A stretch of 64,000 nt of DNA from Seohaeicola sp024304985 (lineage in GTDB: Bacteria; Pseudomonadota; Alphaproteobacteria; Rhodobacterales; Rhodobacteraceae), in the NCBI RefSeq assembly GCF_028802875.1, contig NZ_JARAMP010000010.1:62001-126000 (forward strand), given 5' to 3'. Position numbers and translations under genes: made by a program. The notes under the pieces are model-generated. The model worked only from the letters and a program-made list of their open reading frames with translations, ran no database searches and was not told where the DNA came from. Shown piece after piece: positions 1 to 9,534 of this stretch (within the stretch, counting starts at the first letter, position 1; each line of letters opens with the position of its first letter).

Positions 1-1
1 G

Positions 2-469
2 CAAGCTGCCGAAGTGATCGCGGCCAGCGGCGCGCATGTCGAGGTGATGACCCCGGACCGCAGTTTTGCGCCCGATGTAATGGCGATGAATCTGGTGCCT
101 TATATGCGCAGTCTTCAGGACAAGGATGTCCGGTTTACAGTGACTTACCGCCTGATGGCGGTGCAACGGGACGGCAATCAGCTCAAGGCCGTGATCGGCA
201 CGGATTATTCCACGCATCGCGAGACGCGGGCGTTTGATCAGATCGTCGTCAACCACGGCACCTTGCCGCTGGATGCGCTCTATTTCGATCTGAAACCGCA
301 ATCGGCCAACAAGGGGGCCATGGATCAGGATGCGCTGATCGCGGGGCGGGCGCAGCCATGGCAGGCGGGGCCGGAGCAATTCACGCTTTACCGGATCGGC
401 GATGCAGTGGCGGCGCGCAATACCCATGCGGCGATCTATGATGCGCTGCGTCTGGTCAAGGATATCTGA
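2..469 (+). CDS. FAD/FMN-dependent demethylase, C-terminal part (DgcA / trimethylamine-dehydrogenase-like)
   Basis: Only the last 155 residues lie in the window; the frame is open to base 2, so the start is missing. The visible part looks like the C-terminal dinucleotide-binding domain of the NADH:flavin oxidoreductase / trimethylamine dehydrogenase family. It ends in a typical tail with RIGDAVAARNTHAAIYDALR, where the IGD segment contacts the flavin. Family members of about 680 residues demethylate dimethylglycine (DgcA) or N-methylproline (StcD). The Rieske oxygenase and reductase genes that follow on the same strand support a methylamine or betaine demethylase role. Choosing between dimethylglycine and N-methylproline is not possible from this fragment. 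Confidence 0.7.
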   Translation, partial: QAAEVIAASGAHVEVMTPDRSFAPDVMAMNLVPYMRSLQDKDVRFTVTYRLMAVQRDGNQLKAVIGTDYSTHRETRAFDQIVVNHGTLPLDALYFDLKPQSANKGAMDQDALIAGRAQPWQAGPEQFTLYRIGDAVAARNTHAAIYDALRLVKDI

Positions 470-539
470 CAACTTCTAGACGATTAAAACTTACATTTAC
501 TCAACCATAACCCTCCATCTCCTCCATAGGATCACAGTC

Positions 540-1775
540 ATGCTTGACGATTCCGAACTTCAATCCCTTCTGGCCGCGCGCAAGCCCGCGCATTCCCTGC
601 CCCGCCCCTTCTATACCGACCCGGAGGTGTTTGCGGCGGATATGGAGAAGATCTGGTATCGCGACTGGCTGTTCGCGATTGCGGCGGCCGAGGTGCCCAA
701 GACCGGGTCCTATGTCTCGTTGCAGATCGGGGCCTATGCGATCATCATCGTGCGCGGCGCGGATGGGGTGATCCGGTCGTTTCACAATGCCTGCCGTCAC
801 CGGGGCAGCCGGATTTGCGCCGCCGAGAAGGGCAACGCGCCCAAGCTGGTCTGCCCCTATCACCAATGGACCTATGAGCTGGATGGAAAGCTGCTTTATG
901 CGCGCGACATGGGGCCGGAGTTCAAGCCGCAGGATCACGGGTTGCGCGGCGTGCATTGCGCCGAAGCCGCCGGGATGGTCTTTGTCTGTCTGGCCGAGGA
1001 GGCGCCCGATTTCGCGCCCGTGGCGGCGCAGATGGCGCGCTATATCACGCCCCATGATCTGAGCGGGCTGAAGGTCGCGCATCAGAGCACGATCACGGAA
1101 GCCGCCAACTGGAAGCTGGTGATGGAGAACAACCGCGAGTGTTACCACTGTTCCGGCTCGCATCCGTCGCTATGCCGGACGTTCAACGACGACCCCGATC
1201 TGGTGGGGGCGGATGACAGCATTTCATCCCCGGCAGGTCTGGCGCATGTGGAGCGCTGCGAGGCGGCGGGGCTGCCCTCGCGCTATGTCGCCGATCCGGA
1301 CGATCAGTGGCGGCTGGTGCGGATCCCGTTTCTGGGGGCGGCTGTCAGCTATACGATGGATGGCAAGGCCGCGGTGGCGCGGCGCGTGGGTCAGGTGCCG
1401 TTCGACAATGCGGGGTCGTGCCTGTTTTTCCATTATCCCAACACATGGAACCATTTCCTGTCGGATCAGGTGCTGTTGTTCCGCCTGATCCCTGTATCGG
1501 TGACCGAGACGCAGGTGACAACCACGTGGCTGGTGCACAAGGACGCGGTCGAGGGTGTCGATTACGATCTGAACCGCCTGACAGAAGTGTGGATTCACAC
1601 CAATGACGAGGATCGCCGGATCGTTGAGGAGAACCAGAAGGGCATCAATTCACCCGCCTATCTGCCGGGGCCTTATTCGGTGCGGCAAGAAAGCGGCGTG
1701 ATCCAGTTTGTCGACTGGTATGCCAATACGATGGCGCGGCGGCTGACAGGGCCGTCCCGCATGGCAGCGGAGTAA
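540..1775 (+). CDS. gbcA: Rieske oxygenase alpha subunit, glycine betaine (or proline betaine) demethylase
   Basis: A 411-residue Rieske non-heme iron oxygenase alpha subunit, expected to be cytoplasmic and to remove a methyl group from a quaternary amine. The 2Fe-2S ligands are C85, H87, C105 and H108 (CxH-x17-CxxH). The mononuclear iron region reads NNRECYHCSGSH, with H203 and H208 as likely ligands. E200 sits in the place of the bridging glutamate known from the carnitine/betaine oxygenases CntA and GbcA, where most Rieske enzymes have Asp. The reductase gene follows after 5 bp, and a DgcA-like gene precedes it. Glycine betaine is the best guess because the same window encodes carnitine-to-betaine enzymes. 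Stachydrine (proline betaine) is the main alternative. Confidence 0.82.
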   Translation: MLDDSELQSLLAARKPAHSLPRPFYTDPEVFAADMEKIWYRDWLFAIAAAEVPKTGSYVSLQIGAYAIIIVRGADGVIRSFHNACRHRGSRICAAEKGNAPKLVCPYHQWTYELDGKLLYARDMGPEFKPQDHGLRGVHCAEAAGMVFVCLAEEAPDFAPVAAQMARYITPHDLSGLKVAHQSTITEAANWKLVMENNRECYHCSGSHPSLCRTFNDDPDLVGADDSISSPAGLAHVERCEAAGLPSRYVADPDDQWRLVRIPFLGAAVSYTMDGKAAVARRVGQVPFDNAGSCLFFHYPNTWNHFLSDQVLLFRLIPVSVTETQVTTTWLVHKDAVEGVDYDLNRLTEVWIHTNDEDRRIVEENQKGINSPAYLPGPYSVRQESGVIQFVDWYANTMARRLTGPSRMAAE

Positions 1776-1780
1776 GGCGC

Positions 1781-2854
1781 ATGATCCCGATGCCCCGCGC
1801 CGACACGCCCGTCTGGCAGGATAGCGAGCCGCTGGAATGCGTGGCCGTGGTGCCCGAGACGCCGGGTGTGCGGACCTTCGTGTTCCGCCCGCCGTCGGGG
1901 GCCACTTTCGTCTATCGCGCGGGGCAGTTCTTGACGCTGGATCTGCCCTTGCCGGGTGGCCATGTGCAGCGGACCTATACGATGTCCAGCAGTCCGGTGG
2001 TGAATGCCTATGTCTCGGTCACGATCAAGCCGGGGCCGGACAGCGTGGCCGGGCGCTGGATGATGGAGAACCTGAGACCGGGGATGCGGATCAAGGCTTA
2101 TGGCCCGTCGGGTCTGTTCCATCTGCCGCCGCAGCCGGACGGGAAATACCTGTTCATTTCGGCGGGGTCAGGCGTCACGCCGGTCATGTCCATGGCCGCG
2201 ACCCTGTTCGAGCGGGGCGAGGACCCGGATATGACCTTTATCCAAGTTGCGCGGCGGCCAAGCGAGCTGATCTTTCGGCGCAAGCTGGAATATATGGCGG
2301 GGCGCGTGCAGGGGTTGAAGCTGCATTTCGTGGTCAGCCATGAGGACCCCTATGAGGTCTGGACCGGCTATCGCGGGCGGTTCAACCAGTTGATGCTGGG
2401 CCTGATGGCACCGGATTATCTGGAGCGGGATGTCTATTGCTGCGGGCCGGACAGTTTCATGCAGGCCGTGCGGGACATGCTGAACGCGCTGGGGTTCGAT
2501 ATGAGCCGCTATCATCAGGAAAGCTTCCACGCGCCGGCCGAAACGGTGGCGGAACTGACCGAGTTCGACGATGTGGTCCCGCAGGAGGATGTGGGGGCCG
2601 AGATGATCTTTGCCAGCGCGGGGATTTCGGCGCGCTGTTCACAGGCCGACACGGTGCTGAACGTGGCGCGGGGGGCGGGGCTGAACATCCCGTCGGGCTG
2701 CCAGTTCGGGATTTGCGGGACCTGCAAGATCCGCAAGATCGCGGGCGAGGTGCATATGGTGCACAACGGCGGCATCAGCGAGGATGATTTGGCCGAAGGC
2801 TATATCCTGGCCTGCTGTTCGCATCCCATCGGCAAGGTGACGGTCGAGGCTTAG
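1781..2854 (+). CDS. gbcB: Oxygenase reductase with C-terminal 2Fe-2S ferredoxin domain
   Basis: A 357-residue electron-transfer partner for the preceding Rieske oxygenase. The order is an FAD domain with the RTYT flavin motif near residue 63, an NAD(P)H domain with SAGSGVTPV near residue 128 and a CGPD segment, then a plant-type ferredoxin domain with C307-x4-C312-x2-C315 and a last Cys at 345 or 346. This is the GbcB / HmpA-like arrangement, passing electrons from NAD(P)H through FAD and the ferredoxin to the oxygenase. It starts 5 bp after gbcA and so is probably co-transcribed. Its end lies only 10 bp from the end of the convergent TetR gene, and I see no clear terminator there. Confidence 0.85.
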   Translation: MIPMPRADTPVWQDSEPLECVAVVPETPGVRTFVFRPPSGATFVYRAGQFLTLDLPLPGGHVQRTYTMSSSPVVNAYVSVTIKPGPDSVAGRWMMENLRPGMRIKAYGPSGLFHLPPQPDGKYLFISAGSGVTPVMSMAATLFERGEDPDMTFIQVARRPSELIFRRKLEYMAGRVQGLKLHFVVSHEDPYEVWTGYRGRFNQLMLGLMAPDYLERDVYCCGPDSFMQAVRDMLNALGFDMSRYHQESFHAPAETVAELTEFDDVVPQEDVGAEMIFASAGISARCSQADTVLNVARGAGLNIPSGCQFGICGTCKIRKIAGEVHMVHNGGISEDDLAEGYILACCSHPIGKVTVEA

Positions 2855-2864
2855 CGCCGGTGGG

Positions 2865-3527
2865 TCAGCCCTTGGGCGTGCCCTGCCGCTTGCGCGCGGG
2901 GCGCGGCAGGTGGCGGGCGCGGAAGCGGTCCACCTCGGGCCCGGTCGGGGTCTTGCCGGTGAATACCTCGATATAGTTGGGCATCCGGTCGACACGGATC
3001 TGGGTGTCTTCCTTGACCATCATCGCGACATAGCCGACTTGGGTGTAATAGATGGAAAAGGCGCGGATGCGGGCGTCATCGGACGCATAACCGAAGCGTT
3101 CGAACATGGTGGCGATGGCGTCGATGCGTTCGCCGTCATTGCGTTCCAGCACGCGGCGCAGGGACGGGTCGCCCAAGGCCCAGTTGCGGATCGCATGGTC
3201 AAGGCGCGCGTCGAAGAGATCGGGGCGCAGCCAGCAGTCGAAGATGTTGAACACGGCCTCGGTGATCGTTTCGGCATAGGCCTGCGTCTGGCGGATCAGG
3301 TTGCCGGTGTTGCGGTCGCGCCAGCGGGCGACAAGCGCGTCGAGCAACGCCTCGCGGCTGTCGAAATGCCCGTAGAAGCTGGTGCGCGACAGGCCGAGGG
3401 TCTGGGCCAGCGGCAGGACCTTGACCGCGTCCACCCCCTTTTCGATCAGAAGGTCATAGGCGGCGTTGAGCCACAGATCTTCGGACCCGCGCCAGCCGCT
3501 TTTCTTCTGAGGGGGTTGCTCGTTCAT
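2865..3527 (-). CDS. TetR-family transcriptional regulator
   Basis: A 220-residue TetR-type repressor. The N-terminal helix-turn-helix is recognisable (LAQTLGLSRTSFYGHFDSRE, about residues 41-60), followed by a helical ligand-binding domain that I cannot assign to a known inducer. The gene is convergent with the betaine oxygenase operon and downstream of the M20 peptidase genes, so its target could be either. A GC hairpin separates it from the peptidase gene upstream. The basic C-terminus (RHLPRPARKRQG) is probably disordered. Confidence 0.85.
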   Translation of the reverse strand: MNEQPPQKKSGWRGSEDLWLNAAYDLLIEKGVDAVKVLPLAQTLGLSRTSFYGHFDSREALLDALVARWRDRNTGNLIRQTQAYAETITEAVFNIFDCWLRPDLFDARLDHAIRNWALGDPSLRRVLERNDGERIDAIATMFERFGYASDDARIRAFSIYYTQVGYVAMMVKEDTQIRVDRMPNYIEVFTGKTPTGPEVDRFRARHLPRPARKRQGTPKG

Positions 3528-3569
3528 GGCCCTTGTCTAGCAAGCGCGCGGGGGCGTCGCAATGGTATC

Positions 3570-3591
3570 GGGGGCCGACGGATCGGCCCCC
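3570..3591 (-). terminator. GC hairpin after the M20 peptidase gene
   Basis: A perfect 9-bp stem (GGGGGCCGA / TCGGCCCCC) with a 4-nt loop, 15 nt beyond the stop codon of the minus-strand peptidase gene. There is no T-run after it on the minus strand, so it may be a weak or Rho-assisted terminator or an mRNA 3'-end stabiliser. Confidence 0.45.
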
Positions 3592-3606
3592 AAGAGCTGT
3601 GTTGCC

Positions 3607-4740
3607 TTACGCCAGCCGCATCAAGAGCGCCGCCGTCAGCTTGGCGCGTTCGGCCAGGCTGGCGACCTCGATATGCTCGGTCAGCGTATGCAGGCCCTTG
3701 CCGCGCACGCCGATGGAATCGAGGGTGGGGATGCCCATGAAGCCGGTAAAATTGCCGTCCGAGCCGCCGCCCGAGCTGCTGCCTGTCAGGGTGAAGCCCA
3801 GATCGGCGCAGATCTCCTTGGCGATGTCGAACATGGCCATGGTGCCGGGCTGGTCGGGCTCCCATACAGGCCGCGTCACGCCGCGTGTCACCTCGAAGCT
3901 GACGCCGTTCTCCTCGCCTTGGAGGGCCATCATGGCGGCGACTCCGCGGTCCAGATCTTCCTGCGTCTTGGCCATGGTCAGGGCTTGGGCTTCGCAGGAA
4001 GACGAGACGCAGTTCACCCATTGCCCGGCATGGATCACGCCCACCGAGAAGGTGCAGTCGTCGGTCGTCATGGACTCGATCTCGAGGATCTTCTTGGCCA
4101 TGGCGGCGATGGCGGAGCGGCCTTCGGCCAGCGCCCAACCGGCGTGGCTGGGACGGCCCACGGTGCGCAGGTTGAAGCGCGCGATGGCGTAGCGGCCGAT
4201 CACCGCGCCGCCGTCTGGCTTGGCGGGTTCGGGGACAAGGACGTATTTGTTCTTGGCGGCCTCGGCCTCGATCAGGTCGCGGGTCGAGGGGGTGCCCACC
4301 TCTTCATCCGGGGTGAAGAGGACGGTGACGGGCAGCGGTGTCTGCATGCCCGCCATGGCCAGTGCTTTGATCGCCTCGAGGCTGATGAAATTGCCGCCCT
4401 TCATGTCCATGATGCCGGGGCCGTAGCAGATGTCACCTTCGCGTTTGAAGGGCAGTTTTTCCAGCGTGCCGATGGGATGGACCGTGTCCATATGGCCCGC
4501 GATCAGGATGCCCGGCTTGCCGAAATCGGGATGCGGAAAGCGCGCCCTGACCGAGCCGCCAAAGCCCATGCGGCCGGGGATGCGTTCGACCACCGCGCCT
4601 GCGACCGTGAGGTCATAAGCGGCAAGGTCCATCATCCGGTTCACGGCGTCGGCGTCATAGGGCGGGCTTTCGCATTCGATCCAGGGGCGCAGGCGCGCGA
4701 CCATGTCATCGGCGTCGAAATTCAGGTCGAGCGGGTTCAT
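3607..4740 (-). CDS. M20-family metallopeptidase (carboxypeptidase G2 / ArgE-DapE type)
   Basis: A 377-residue zinc-dependent M20 peptidase. The metal ligand motif GHMDTVHP (His then Asp) and the catalytic PDEEVG glutamate pair are present, with a central dimerisation domain (residues about 180-290). M20A enzymes cleave C-terminal amino acids or N-acyl groups from small peptides or amino acids. The start overlaps the stop of the next M20 gene by 4 bp, so the two are translated from one mRNA as the last genes of the Dpp operon. No signal peptide is seen, so it acts on imported substrates in the cytoplasm. The exact substrate is unknown. Confidence 0.85.
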   Translation of the reverse strand: MNPLDLNFDADDMVARLRPWIECESPPYDADAVNRMMDLAAYDLTVAGAVVERIPGRMGFGGSVRARFPHPDFGKPGILIAGHMDTVHPIGTLEKLPFKREGDICYGPGIMDMKGGNFISLEAIKALAMAGMQTPLPVTVLFTPDEEVGTPSTRDLIEAEAAKNKYVLVPEPAKPDGGAVIGRYAIARFNLRTVGRPSHAGWALAEGRSAIAAMAKKILEIESMTTDDCTFSVGVIHAGQWVNCVSSSCEAQALTMAKTQEDLDRGVAAMMALQGEENGVSFEVTRGVTRPVWEPDQPGTMAMFDIAKEICADLGFTLTGSSSGGGSDGNFTGFMGIPTLDSIGVRGKGLHTLTEHIEVASLAERAKLTAALLMRLA

Positions 4741-5936
4741 GCAGCGGCCTCCGCCAGTGTTTCAGCGGGGTTCAACCGGCGTTCGACGATGCGGGCCATG
4801 ATGGAAGCGCCGACCGGCAGAAGTTCGGTGCCCAGCACGAAACCGGGGTTGTGCAGGGGCACGGTGCCGGTATGGCCGACGCGGCAATAGGCGCCGGGGA
4901 CGACCTTGAGCATGTCTGCGAAATCCTCGGACCCGGTCGCGGGTTCGTCGTTGCGGGAGATCATCTCATCCCCCACGATGTCGCGGGCGGCGTCCATATA
5001 GGCGTCGGACAGGTCGTGATCGTTCATCAGCACGTCAAAGACATTGCGCAGATCGACCTTGATCTCGGCCCCGAAGGCGGTGCCGAAACCGGCGCAGATT
5101 TCCTTCATCCGGGTTTCGGCGATGGCGTAGACCTCGTCCTTGAAATAGCGGATCGTGCCGCAGATATGGGCGGTTTCGGGGATGACGTTATAGGCGCTGC
5201 CCGCATGGATCTGCGTGACCGAGACGACGCAGGTGTCCAAGGGGGCGACGTTGCGGGCCACGATGGTTTGCAACTGCCCCACCAGCGCCGAAGCGGTGAC
5301 GAGTGCGTCGCGCGACTGCTGCGGCATGGCGGCGTGGCTGCCTTTGCCGGTCACGGTGATGTCGAAGAAGGCGGCCCCGGCCATGGCCGCGCCCTTGCAG
5401 ATACCCACAGTGCCGGGCTGGCCGTTGGGCGAGTTGTGCATCCCGTAGACCTCGTCGCAGGGGAAGCGGTCGAACAGGCCATCGGCCAGCATCCCGCGCG
5501 CGCCGCCCAGACCTTCTTCGGCGGGCTGGAAGATCATTACGGCGGTGCCGTCGAAATTGCGGGTCGCGGCCAGATGTTTGGCGGCGCCCAGCAGCATCGT
5601 GGTATGGCTGTCATGGCCGCAGGCGTGCATTTTGCCTGCGTTTTTCGAGGAATAGGGCAGGTTCGTCTGCTCGTGGATCGGCAGCGCGTCCATGTCGGCG
5701 CGCAGGCCCACGCGCTTGCCGCCCGCATCTTTGCCGCCGCGCCCGTAGATGATGCCCACGACGCCAGTGATGCCGATGCCGGTATGGACTTCATCCACGC
5801 CATAGCTGCGCAGTTTCTCGGCCACGATGGCGGAGGTGCGCTGCTCTTCCAGCCCGATTTCGGGATGGGCGTGCAGGTCCTTGAAAATCGTCACCAGCTC
5901 CTCCGTGCTGGCCTCGATCACAGGCAGAATGTTCAT
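4737..5936 (-). CDS. M20D-family amidohydrolase (hippurate / N-acyl-amino-acid hydrolase type)
   Basis: A 399-residue amidohydrolase of the hippuricase / IAA-amino-acid hydrolase group. It carries the group's CGHDSHTTMLLGAA block (metal-binding Cys and His) and the EEGLGGARGML block with catalytic Glu. These enzymes hydrolyse N-acyl amino acids and some dipeptides. It lies 32 bp downstream of the fused peptide-transport ATPase and overlaps the second M20 gene by 4 bp. Two M20 enzymes of different subfamilies in tandem suggest stepwise breakdown of an imported acyl peptide. No signal peptide. Confidence 0.87.
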   Translation of the reverse strand: MNILPVIEASTEELVTIFKDLHAHPEIGLEEQRTSAIVAEKLRSYGVDEVHTGIGITGVVGIIYGRGGKDAGGKRVGLRADMDALPIHEQTNLPYSSKNAGKMHACGHDSHTTMLLGAAKHLAATRNFDGTAVMIFQPAEEGLGGARGMLADGLFDRFPCDEVYGMHNSPNGQPGTVGICKGAAMAGAAFFDITVTGKGSHAAMPQQSRDALVTASALVGQLQTIVARNVAPLDTCVVSVTQIHAGSAYNVIPETAHICGTIRYFKDEVYAIAETRMKEICAGFGTAFGAEIKVDLRNVFDVLMNDHDLSDAYMDAARDIVGDEMISRNDEPATGSEDFADMLKVVPGAYCRVGHTGTVPLHNPGFVLGTELLPVGASIMARIVERRLNPAETLAEAAA

Positions 5937-5968
5937 GTCTCTCTCCTCGGTCTTTAGTGGGGAAGGGA

Positions 5969-7630
5969 TCAGGCGGTGGCCAGTTCCCGGAAATTGGCGA
6001 AGTCCCAGGCGCGGCCGGGGGCCGCTTCGATCAGGGATTTCGTGTAATCGTGCTGCGGATTGGCGAGAACAGCGGCGGCGGGGCCTTGTTCGACGACCAC
6101 GCCGCGCTGCATCACCAGAACGTCGTCGCAGATCTGGGCGGCGACGCGCAGGTCATGGGTGATGAAAACGATGGTGATGCCAAGCTTTTCCTGAAGGTCG
6201 TTGAGCAGGTCGAGCACCTGCGCCTGCACGGAGACGTCCAGCGCCGACACGGCCTCGTCGGCCACCAGAACATCGGGCTGCATCATGACGGCGCGGGCGA
6301 TGGCGATGCGCTGGCGCTGTCCGCCCGAGAATTGGTGCGGGTAGCGGTCAAGGCTGTCGCGGGGCAGGCCCACGATCTCCATCAGTTCGGCGGCGCGGGC
6401 CATGGCGTCCCGCGGGCTGGTGCCATAGTTCACGGGGCCTTCGATCAGGCTGCGGCCCACGGTCCAGCGCGGGTTCAGGGACCGGAACGGGTCCTGAAAC
6501 ACGACCTGAAGATGTTGGCGGTGGGGTTTGAGCTGGGCGCGGTTCAGATGCGCGATATCGGTGTCGCGCAGCCGGATGGAGCCTGCTGTGGGGGCGATGA
6601 GCCGCATGATGCAGCGCGCCACGGTGGACTTGCCAGAGCCGGATTCGCCGACGATCCCCAGCGTCCGGCCACGGGCGACGGTGAAGGTCACGTCCTTGGC
6701 GGCATGGGTGCCGGGGCGTTTCACGAAGAAACCGCCGCCGCCATAGATCATGTCGAGGTTATCGACCTTGAGCACCGGATCACCGCCCGGTGCCGCACGT
6801 GCGGCGCGCGGGATCAGGCTGGGCACGGCGCGCAGAAGTTTCTGGGTGTAATCCTGCTTGGGCGCGCGCAGCAGGGTTTCAATGGGCGCGTGTTCCACCA
6901 GATCGCCGGATTTCATCACATAGACGGTATCGGCGATTTCGGCGACGACGCCCATGTCATGGGTGATGAACAGCACCGCCGTGCCGTGCTTTTCCTGCAA
7001 TTCGGCAATCAGCGAGAGGATCTGCTGCTGCGTGGTCACGTCCAGCGCGGTGGTGGGTTCGTCCGCGATCAGCAATTCGGGTTCAAGCACAAGCGCCATG
7101 GCGATCATGATCCGCTGGCGCTGTCCTCCCGAAAGCTGGTGCGGATAGCTGCGGTGGATGCGTTCGACATCGGGCAGATGGACTTGCTCCATGATGTCGA
7201 TGACGCGTTTGCGGCGCTCGTCGGCGGAGAGGGAGGTGTGGCTTTCCAGAACTTCCTCGATCTGATCGCCGACGCGCATCACGGGGTTGAGCGCGGTCAT
7301 CGGTTCCTGAAAGATCATCGCCACGCGGCGGGCGCGGATATCCTGCATGGCCGATGCGGGCTGCGCCAGCAGATCGGTGTCAGACAGGGTGATCTTGCCG
7401 CCTGTGACGAACAGCGCGTCCTTGGGCAGAAGGCCCATGATCGCGAGCGAGGTCACGGATTTGCCCGAGCCGGATTCGCCCACAAGGCAGACGGTTTCGC
7501 CCGCGCGGATGGTCAGATTGATGCGGTTGAGCACAGGCGGGGCCTTGGCGGCGGGGGGCAGGCTGACGGTCAGATCCTGCACCGTCAGCACGGTTTTCGC
7601 ATCGTCGAAATTGCGCGTCTTGAACAGCAT
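5969..7630 (-). CDS. Dipeptide/oligopeptide ABC transporter, fused double ATPase (DppD-DppF type)
   Basis: A 553-residue protein with two complete ABC ATPase domains in tandem. Each half has a Walker A GESGSGKS, a signature (LSGGQRQR in the first, FSGGQRQR in the second) and a Walker B ending in ADE. Single-chain DppDF fusions are common for peptide importers in alphaproteobacteria. The start chosen (MLFKTRN) lies 4 bp after the DppC stop; a longer reading would run back into the permease gene. It powers import through the two permeases encoded just upstream. Confidence 0.93.
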   Translation of the reverse strand: MLFKTRNFDDAKTVLTVQDLTVSLPPAAKAPPVLNRINLTIRAGETVCLVGESGSGKSVTSLAIMGLLPKDALFVTGGKITLSDTDLLAQPASAMQDIRARRVAMIFQEPMTALNPVMRVGDQIEEVLESHTSLSADERRKRVIDIMEQVHLPDVERIHRSYPHQLSGGQRQRIMIAMALVLEPELLIADEPTTALDVTTQQQILSLIAELQEKHGTAVLFITHDMGVVAEIADTVYVMKSGDLVEHAPIETLLRAPKQDYTQKLLRAVPSLIPRAARAAPGGDPVLKVDNLDMIYGGGGFFVKRPGTHAAKDVTFTVARGRTLGIVGESGSGKSTVARCIMRLIAPTAGSIRLRDTDIAHLNRAQLKPHRQHLQVVFQDPFRSLNPRWTVGRSLIEGPVNYGTSPRDAMARAAELMEIVGLPRDSLDRYPHQFSGGQRQRIAIARAVMMQPDVLVADEAVSALDVSVQAQVLDLLNDLQEKLGITIVFITHDLRVAAQICDDVLVMQRGVVVEQGPAAAVLANPQHDYTKSLIEAAPGRAWDFANFRELATA

Positions 7631-7634
7631 CGGC

Positions 7635-8519
7635 TTATTCCCCCCGTTTCTTGAGGCGCGGGTCCAGCATGTCGCGCGCGGTGTCACCCAGCAGGTTGAT
7701 CGACAGGATGCAGAGCGACAGCATCAGGCCGGGCCAGAGGATCAGTTCAGGCTTGATACGGAAATACTGCCGTCCCTCGGCCATGATGTTCCCCCATGTG
7801 GGGATCTCGGTCGAGACGCCCGCGCCAAGGAAGGACAGGATCGCCTCGGTCAGGATGGCGGAGGCGAGGATATAGGTGCCCTGCACGATCAGCGGCGCCA
7901 TGGTGTTGGGCATGAGGTGCTGGAACAGGATTTTCGGCATGGAGGAGCCAAGGGCGATGGCGGCCTCGACATAGGGTTCCTCGCGCGCGGTGAGGACGAC
8001 CGAGCGGACAAGGCGCACGACGCGCGGGATTTCGGGGATGGTGATGGCCATGATCACCGACGTGATGGAGGGGCCGTTCAGGGCCACCAGCGCGATGGCC
8101 AGCAAGATCGAGGGGATCGCCATGAGGCTGTCCATCACCCGCATGATGAGCGTGTCGGCCAGCCGGAAGAAGCCGGCGATGAGGCCGATGATGAGGCCGA
8201 TGAACACCGACACGACCGCAGCCCCGATGCCGATGAGCAGCGAGACGCGGCCCCCGATCAGCACGCGGGAATAGATGTCGCGACCGAAGGGGTCGGTGCC
8301 CAGCATATTCGTGTCGCTTGGCCCTTGCAGGCGGTTCATGGGGTTCATTTCCAGCGGATCGAAGGGGGCGAGCCAAGGCGAGATCAAGGTGACGATCACG
8401 ATCATGGTCAGCACAGCGGCGGCGATCAGCGGGCCCGTGCCCAGCTTGGCGAGCGACGGGATCGAGAACAGCCGCAGCACCGATTGCATGGCCGAGGATG
8501 GGGGCGCGTAATGGGACAT
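7635..8519 (-). CDS. Peptide ABC transporter permease (DppC type)
   Basis: A 294-residue inner-membrane permease with about six transmembrane segments and the EAA-type cytoplasmic loop (REEPYVEAAIALGSS) that docks on the ATPase. The first visible helix is LGTGPLIAAAVLTMIVIVTL. The family mark MLGTDPFGRDIYSRVL follows the first periplasmic stretch. Stop and start overlap the DppB gene by one base (TGATG), so translation is coupled. Confidence 0.93.
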   Translation of the reverse strand: MSHYAPPSSAMQSVLRLFSIPSLAKLGTGPLIAAAVLTMIVIVTLISPWLAPFDPLEMNPMNRLQGPSDTNMLGTDPFGRDIYSRVLIGGRVSLLIGIGAAVVSVFIGLIIGLIAGFFRLADTLIMRVMDSLMAIPSILLAIALVALNGPSITSVIMAITIPEIPRVVRLVRSVVLTAREEPYVEAAIALGSSMPKILFQHLMPNTMAPLIVQGTYILASAILTEAILSFLGAGVSTEIPTWGNIMAEGRQYFRIKPELILWPGLMLSLCILSINLLGDTARDMLDPRLKKRGE

Positions 8520-9460
8520 CAGTAACGGATCCTCGGGTCAAAGACGGTGTAGGAGATGTCGATGATGAGGTTCACCACCACATAGGTCGCGGAGGTGATC
8601 AGGATCATCGCCTGGATCACCGGATAGTCGCGGGCCAGAATGGCATCGACGGTCAGACGGCCAATGCCGGGAATGTTGAACACGCTTTCCGTGACCACCA
8701 CACCCGAGATCAGCAGGGCAAAGCCGGTGCCGATGACGGTGAGGATCGGCACGGCGGCATTGCGCAGCGCGTGGCGGAACAGCACGCGGGATTCCTTGAC
8801 GCCCTTGGCGCGGGCGGTGCGGATGTAATCCTCGCCCAGCACTTCCAGCATGGAGGCGCGGGTCATCCGGGCGATGAGCGCGATATAGATCGTGGCCAGC
8901 GTCAGGGCGGGCAGGATGGCGCGGTAGAGAAATTCGCCGAAGCCGTCGGCGGGGGCGGCATAGCCCTGCACCGGCAGCCAGCCCAGCACGATCGAGAACA
9001 CGAGGATGAAGATATAGCCGATCACGAAAACCGGGACGGAGAAGCCCAGCACGGAAAAGCTCATGACCGCGTAATCGACCCATGAGCGGTGCCGCCATGC
9101 GGCCAGAACGCCCATCGGCACAGCGATGGCCACGGCGATGGCGATGGTCAGCAGCGCAAGGTTGATGGTCGGAAAGATGCGCTGGCCCACCATTGTGGTC
9201 ACGGGTGTGCCGGAGATCAGCGAGGTGCCGAGATCGCCCTGCAGGAGCCGCCCCATCCATGTGATGAACTGGGTGTGGATCGGCTGGTTCAGGCCCATCG
9301 CCTCGCGGATACGCTCGAGCTGTTCGGGCGTGGCCATGTCGCCCGCGATGATCGCGGCCGGATCACCCGGCGTGAGGCGCAGCAGCAGAAAGACGAAAAT
9401 GGCGACGATCAGCATCACGGGAAAGATCGCGAGGATGCGTCGGATGATGTAGCCCAGCAT
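8519..9460 (-). CDS. Peptide ABC transporter permease (DppB type)
   Basis: A 313-residue permease. It begins with the N-terminal helix typical of DppB/OppB (MLGYIIRRILAIFPVMLIV), followed by the FLLLRLTPGDPA segment, and has an EAA loop (GEDYIRTARAKGVKE). It pairs with DppC to form the membrane channel. It is separated from the binding-protein gene by 118 bp that contain a strong hairpin. Confidence 0.93.
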   Translation of the reverse strand: MLGYIIRRILAIFPVMLIVAIFVFLLLRLTPGDPAAIIAGDMATPEQLERIREAMGLNQPIHTQFITWMGRLLQGDLGTSLISGTPVTTMVGQRIFPTINLALLTIAIAVAIAVPMGVLAAWRHRSWVDYAVMSFSVLGFSVPVFVIGYIFILVFSIVLGWLPVQGYAAPADGFGEFLYRAILPALTLATIYIALIARMTRASMLEVLGEDYIRTARAKGVKESRVLFRHALRNAAVPILTVIGTGFALLISGVVVTESVFNIPGIGRLTVDAILARDYPVIQAMILITSATYVVVNLIIDISYTVFDPRIRY

Positions 9461-9534
9461 CGGCAGGGGACCCTTTCGGCGGGGAAATTCAGCGGGCAGG
9501 CGCGGTCAGGATCGACCGGCCACACAAGGAGCGA

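Noticed and set aside
5957..7654. 565-codon plus-strand frame opposite the fused Dpp ATPase
   Set aside because: No domain, atypical composition; the ATPase on the other strand has all ABC motifs twice.
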